DNA of 64,000 nucleotides, taken from the NCBI RefSeq assembly GCF_048541835.1, contig NZ_JBLEOY010000001.1, positions 744,001 to 808,000 of the forward strand. The letters run 5' to 3'. This DNA comes from QIJE01 sp048541835 (GTDB lineage Bacteria; SZUA-79; Acidulodesulfobacterales; Acidulodesulfobacteraceae). Under the pieces are notes generated by a model. That model was given only the letters and a program-made list of their open reading frames with translations. It searched no databases and was not told the DNA's origin. A program made the translations under genes and the position numbers. Of the stretch, positions 61,980 to 64,000 are shown piece by piece; position 1 is the stretch's first letter; every line of letters begins with the position of its first letter.

Positions 61980-63153
61980 TGACTGCCTCCCTCATTCTAT
62001 TTAAGCCGTCCTTTATGGTTTCTATCCCGACTGCAAAAGAGAGTCGTATAAAATTATCGTTGCCGAATTCAATACCCGGCACTGCAGCGACAAGATATTT
62101 GTCTAAAAGGTAATCGCAAAATTCGGCAGAAGAATTTATTTCATTGCCGCTTTCCTCAAAAACTTTAGAAATATCGGCAAAAATATAGAACGCCCCGTCG
62201 GGTTTGACAGGTACGATATTTTTTATATTTTTATCAAAAAAATCCATCATATAATCCCTTCTTTTCTGAAACTCGTTTCGCATCATAACGGTAAAATCAC
62301 AGCCCCCTTTCAATGCCGCTAAGGCGCCGTACTGAGCAAAAGTCGTGGGGTTAGATGTGCTCTGCGACTGAATATTATTCATTGCCGATATTAAATCCTT
62401 GGGACCCGCCGCATAACCTATTCTAAATCCGGTCATGGAGTACGTTTTAGAAACCGCATTGACGGAAATAGTATTTTCCTTCATAGACTTATCGACCATC
62501 AGCGCATTAAAAAATCTTTTATCGTCGAAGATTATTTTTTCATAAATATCATCTGTTATTATATATAAACCATGTTCTTTGGCAAAATTTGCAACGGACG
62601 TTACATCCTCTTCGTCCATTAAAACCCCCGTTGGATTAGAAGGACTATTTATAATCAATCCCTTGGTCTTGCTTGTCAAACTGCCCTTAAATATCTGCAA
62701 GTTAAACTTGAATCCGTTTTGAGACGTATCGGCTATTACCGGAACACCGTAGGCAAGTTTTATCATTTCCGGATAAGACACCCAGTAGGGCGAAGGGATT
62801 ATTACCTCATCGCCTTCGTTCAACAGCGCCGAAAAAAGGTTATAAAGGGCATGTTTCCCCCCGCAGGAAGCTATTACTTCACTGTTTTCATATCTTATAC
62901 CGTATTCCGACAAAAACTTTTCCGCTATAGCGGATTTTAGCTCGTCTATTCCGGAAACCGGAGTATATTTCGTATATCCCTTATCAAGGGCATCCTTAAC
63001 GGCATCTTTGATATAATCGGGTGTGTCGAAATCGGGTTCCCCGGCACCGAAGCTTATAACGTCTTTTCCTTCGGCTTTAAGTCTTTTAGCCTTGGCGGTT
63101 ATGGCGAGGGTTGTAGAGGGTTTTATTGAGGACGCCCTACATGAGAGTTTCAT
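61957..63153 (-). CDS. Aspartate/aromatic aminotransferase, class I
   Basis: A fold-type I PLP aminotransferase of 398 residues. VISFGAGEPDFDTP, SPSNPTGVLMDEED and the PLP-lysine segment NAVSKTYSMTGFRIGYAAGP are present, and R in FIRLSFAVG binds the alpha-carboxylate. It is closest in layout to the AspB/AspC-type aspartate aminotransferases of the Ib subgroup. Its end overlaps lpxK by 23 bases and its start overlaps coaD by 17 bases, a tight coaD-aspC-lpxK-lpxL-gmhB group. Substrate preference is inferred. Confidence 0.93.
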   Translation of the reverse strand: MKLSCRASSIKPSTTLAITAKAKRLKAEGKDVISFGAGEPDFDTPDYIKDAVKDALDKGYTKYTPVSGIDELKSAIAEKFLSEYGIRYENSEVIASCGGKHALYNLFSALLNEGDEVIIPSPYWVSYPEMIKLAYGVPVIADTSQNGFKFNLQIFKGSLTSKTKGLIINSPSNPTGVLMDEEDVTSVANFAKEHGLYIITDDIYEKIIFDDKRFFNALMVDKSMKENTISVNAVSKTYSMTGFRIGYAAGPKDLISAMNNIQSQSTSNPTTFAQYGALAALKGGCDFTVMMRNEFQKRRDYMMDFFDKNIKNIVPVKPDGAFYIFADISKVFEESGNEINSSAEFCDYLLDKYLVAAVPGIEFGNDNFIRLSFAVGIETIKDGLNRMREAVNAICKIA

Positions 63154-63664
63154 TCTTTTCTCCTTTGGAATATATTTTTGCTAATTCTAATGCTATCGCC
63201 TGTGGAACCATACTGGACACGTCTCCTCCGAGGCGGGAAATCTCCTTAACTATCGTGGAGCTCAAAAACGAGTATTTTTCGGCAGTCATCATGAATATCG
63301 TCTCTATATCGGAATTAAGCATCCTATTGGTAGTCGCAAGCTGAATTTCATACTCAAAATCTGAAACTGCCCTCAACCCTCTTATAATTACTCTTGCATT
63401 AATGCTTTCGACGTATTTTATAAGGAGTCCGTTCAGATCTATTACTTCAACTCTACTATCGTCAATCTCTTTATCTTCTTTTAAAACCCGGCTTATAAGC
63501 TTGCTTCTCACAGATTGATTAAAAAGATAAGGCTTTTTCTTGTTGCAAGCTACCGCTACCACAACCTTGTTAAAGATACCGAGACCTCGCCTCAAAACGT
63601 CCAAATGACCGTACGTAATAGGATCGAAGGAACCGGGGTAAACTGCAGTTTTATGCTCAGACAT
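63137..63664 (-). CDS. coaD: Phosphopantetheine adenylyltransferase
   Basis: It forms dephospho-CoA from phosphopantetheine and ATP, a late step of CoA synthesis. AVYPGSFDPITYGHLDVLRR (nucleotidyltransferase HxGH-type motif TYGH) and YSFLSSTIVKEISRLGGD are present. About 175 residues is slightly long. I chose ATG 63664 (MSEHKTAVYPG); ATG 63673 (MIDMSEHK) is in frame. It overlaps aspC by 17 bases. The 140 bases between coaD and the plus-strand partial gene contain nothing else recognised. Confidence 0.96.
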   Translation of the reverse strand: MSEHKTAVYPGSFDPITYGHLDVLRRGLGIFNKVVVAVACNKKKPYLFNQSVRSKLISRVLKEDKEIDDSRVEVIDLNGLLIKYVESINARVIIRGLRAVSDFEYEIQLATTNRMLNSDIETIFMMTAEKYSFLSSTIVKEISRLGGDVSSMVPQAIALELAKIYSKGEKNETLM

Positions 63665-63817
63665 ATCTATCATTGTATAATCGTTAAATTATTAACCATT
63701 AATTTTTATCATAAAATCGATTAAATTGCAATCGGCTTTGTCTGTACAACTTATTTACGGCGACAAGATTCTAAAAAAAAGTTGCAATAATAGACGCAAT
63801 GTTCCATAATAATAAAT

Positions 63818-64000
63818 ATGAGAAAGTATTTTTCAAACGATAAGTATAAGATTTTTCTGTTTCTTCCCATTGCCTTTATCGCGATTTTTTACCTTACTTC
63901 CGCAACGGATGCAAGCTATTTATTAAATGCTCCCCTAATAATGACCCCAGTCCAAACCGCGATAAATATGCGAACGGCTGGCAGGTTTATTAACAGAACC
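63818..64000 (+). CDS. N-terminus of a secreted or membrane-anchored protein, cut by the window end
   Basis: The frame is open from ATG 63818 to the right edge, 61 codons so far. The N-terminus is basic (MRKYFSNDKYK) and followed by a hydrophobic segment (FLFLPIAFIAIFYLTSAT), a signal peptide or anchor; then DASYLLNAPLIMTPVQT. No family can be named from this fragment. It is divergent from coaD. I see no strong ribosome binding site. Confidence 0.5.
   Translation, partial: MRKYFSNDKYKIFLFLPIAFIAIFYLTSATDASYLLNAPLIMTPVQTAINMRTAGRFINRT

Noticed and set aside
1..64000. Prophage, insertion sequence or integron
   Set aside because: No transposase, integrase, long inverted repeat or attachment-site duplication is seen; nearly all genes are core functions.

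Overview
The window is about 64 kb of AT-rich chromosomal DNA from a Gram-negative bacterium. The evidence is LPS genes (kdsB, lpxK, lpxL-type acyltransferase, gmhB, lptE), an rpsU-dnaG-rpoD operon, ThyX in place of ThyA, a SAM-I riboswitch and a NIL-domain sulfur carrier. The mix is most like an uncultured deltaproteobacterial-grade lineage (Desulfobacterota or the acidophilic Sva0485 group); that placement is inference from gene content, not a measured phylogeny. No phage, transposon, rRNA or CRISPR array was seen. Almost everything is core metabolism, and gene direction is strongly biased to the minus strand: 3951-36937 contains only minus-strand genes.

Layout. 1-2692: an eroded left edge, two small unknown proteins and tldD. 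2794-3954: alr on the plus strand, apparently leaderless. 3951-13627 (minus): lepB-pyrR-pyrB-pyrC-carA-pflX-carB-greA-nfu, a pyrimidine operon. 13739-18374: lepA, RNase P RNA, RNase HI, a zinc-ribbon coiled-coil protein, a Nif3-family protein and a CAU tRNA. 18382-22892: rpsU-cvpA-dnaG-rpoD, with cvpA frameshifted. 22990-30961: a complete histidine operon hisG-D-C-B-amiC-H-A-F-IE, with a cell-wall amidase homologue inside it. 30978-36937: murA, prmC, prfA, thyX, rpmE, kdsB and an RlpA homologue.

36984-41640 (plus) is the most interesting block. A consensus promoter, a SAM-I riboswitch and an intrinsic terminator precede thrC, a ThiS/MoaD-NIL fusion, a MoeB/ThiF E1-like enzyme, a TusA-like protein, a CysK/CysM-like enzyme and a JAMM peptidase. 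This resembles the protein-thiocarboxylate routes to cysteine (CysO-CysM-Mec) and homocysteine (HcyS-HcyF-HcyD), but with an internal Gly-Gly followed by a NIL domain and with thrC under SAM control. Next to it lie a 106-residue unknown and a decayed Cas6-like gene.

43020-55440 (minus, with one plus gene): coaBC, an MBL hydrolase, phosphoglucomutase, a GDP-mannose pyrophosphorylase/phosphomannomutase fusion, a PAP2 phosphatase (plus), lptE, leuS, lspA, pgk and gap. 55654-57287 (plus): an MBL protein and an HD-GYP protein. 57313-64000: tRNA-Leu(GAG), secG, holA (plus), rpsT, gmhB, lpxL, lpxK (frameshifted), aspC, coaD and the start of a secreted protein running off the right edge.

Recurring oddities are two genes broken at A/T homopolymers in the same sense (cvpA, lpxK), two cell-wall hydrolase homologues missing catalytic or metal-binding residues (AmiC-like, RlpA-like), and promoters placed so that transcription would start at the start codon (alr, secG, perhaps holA).
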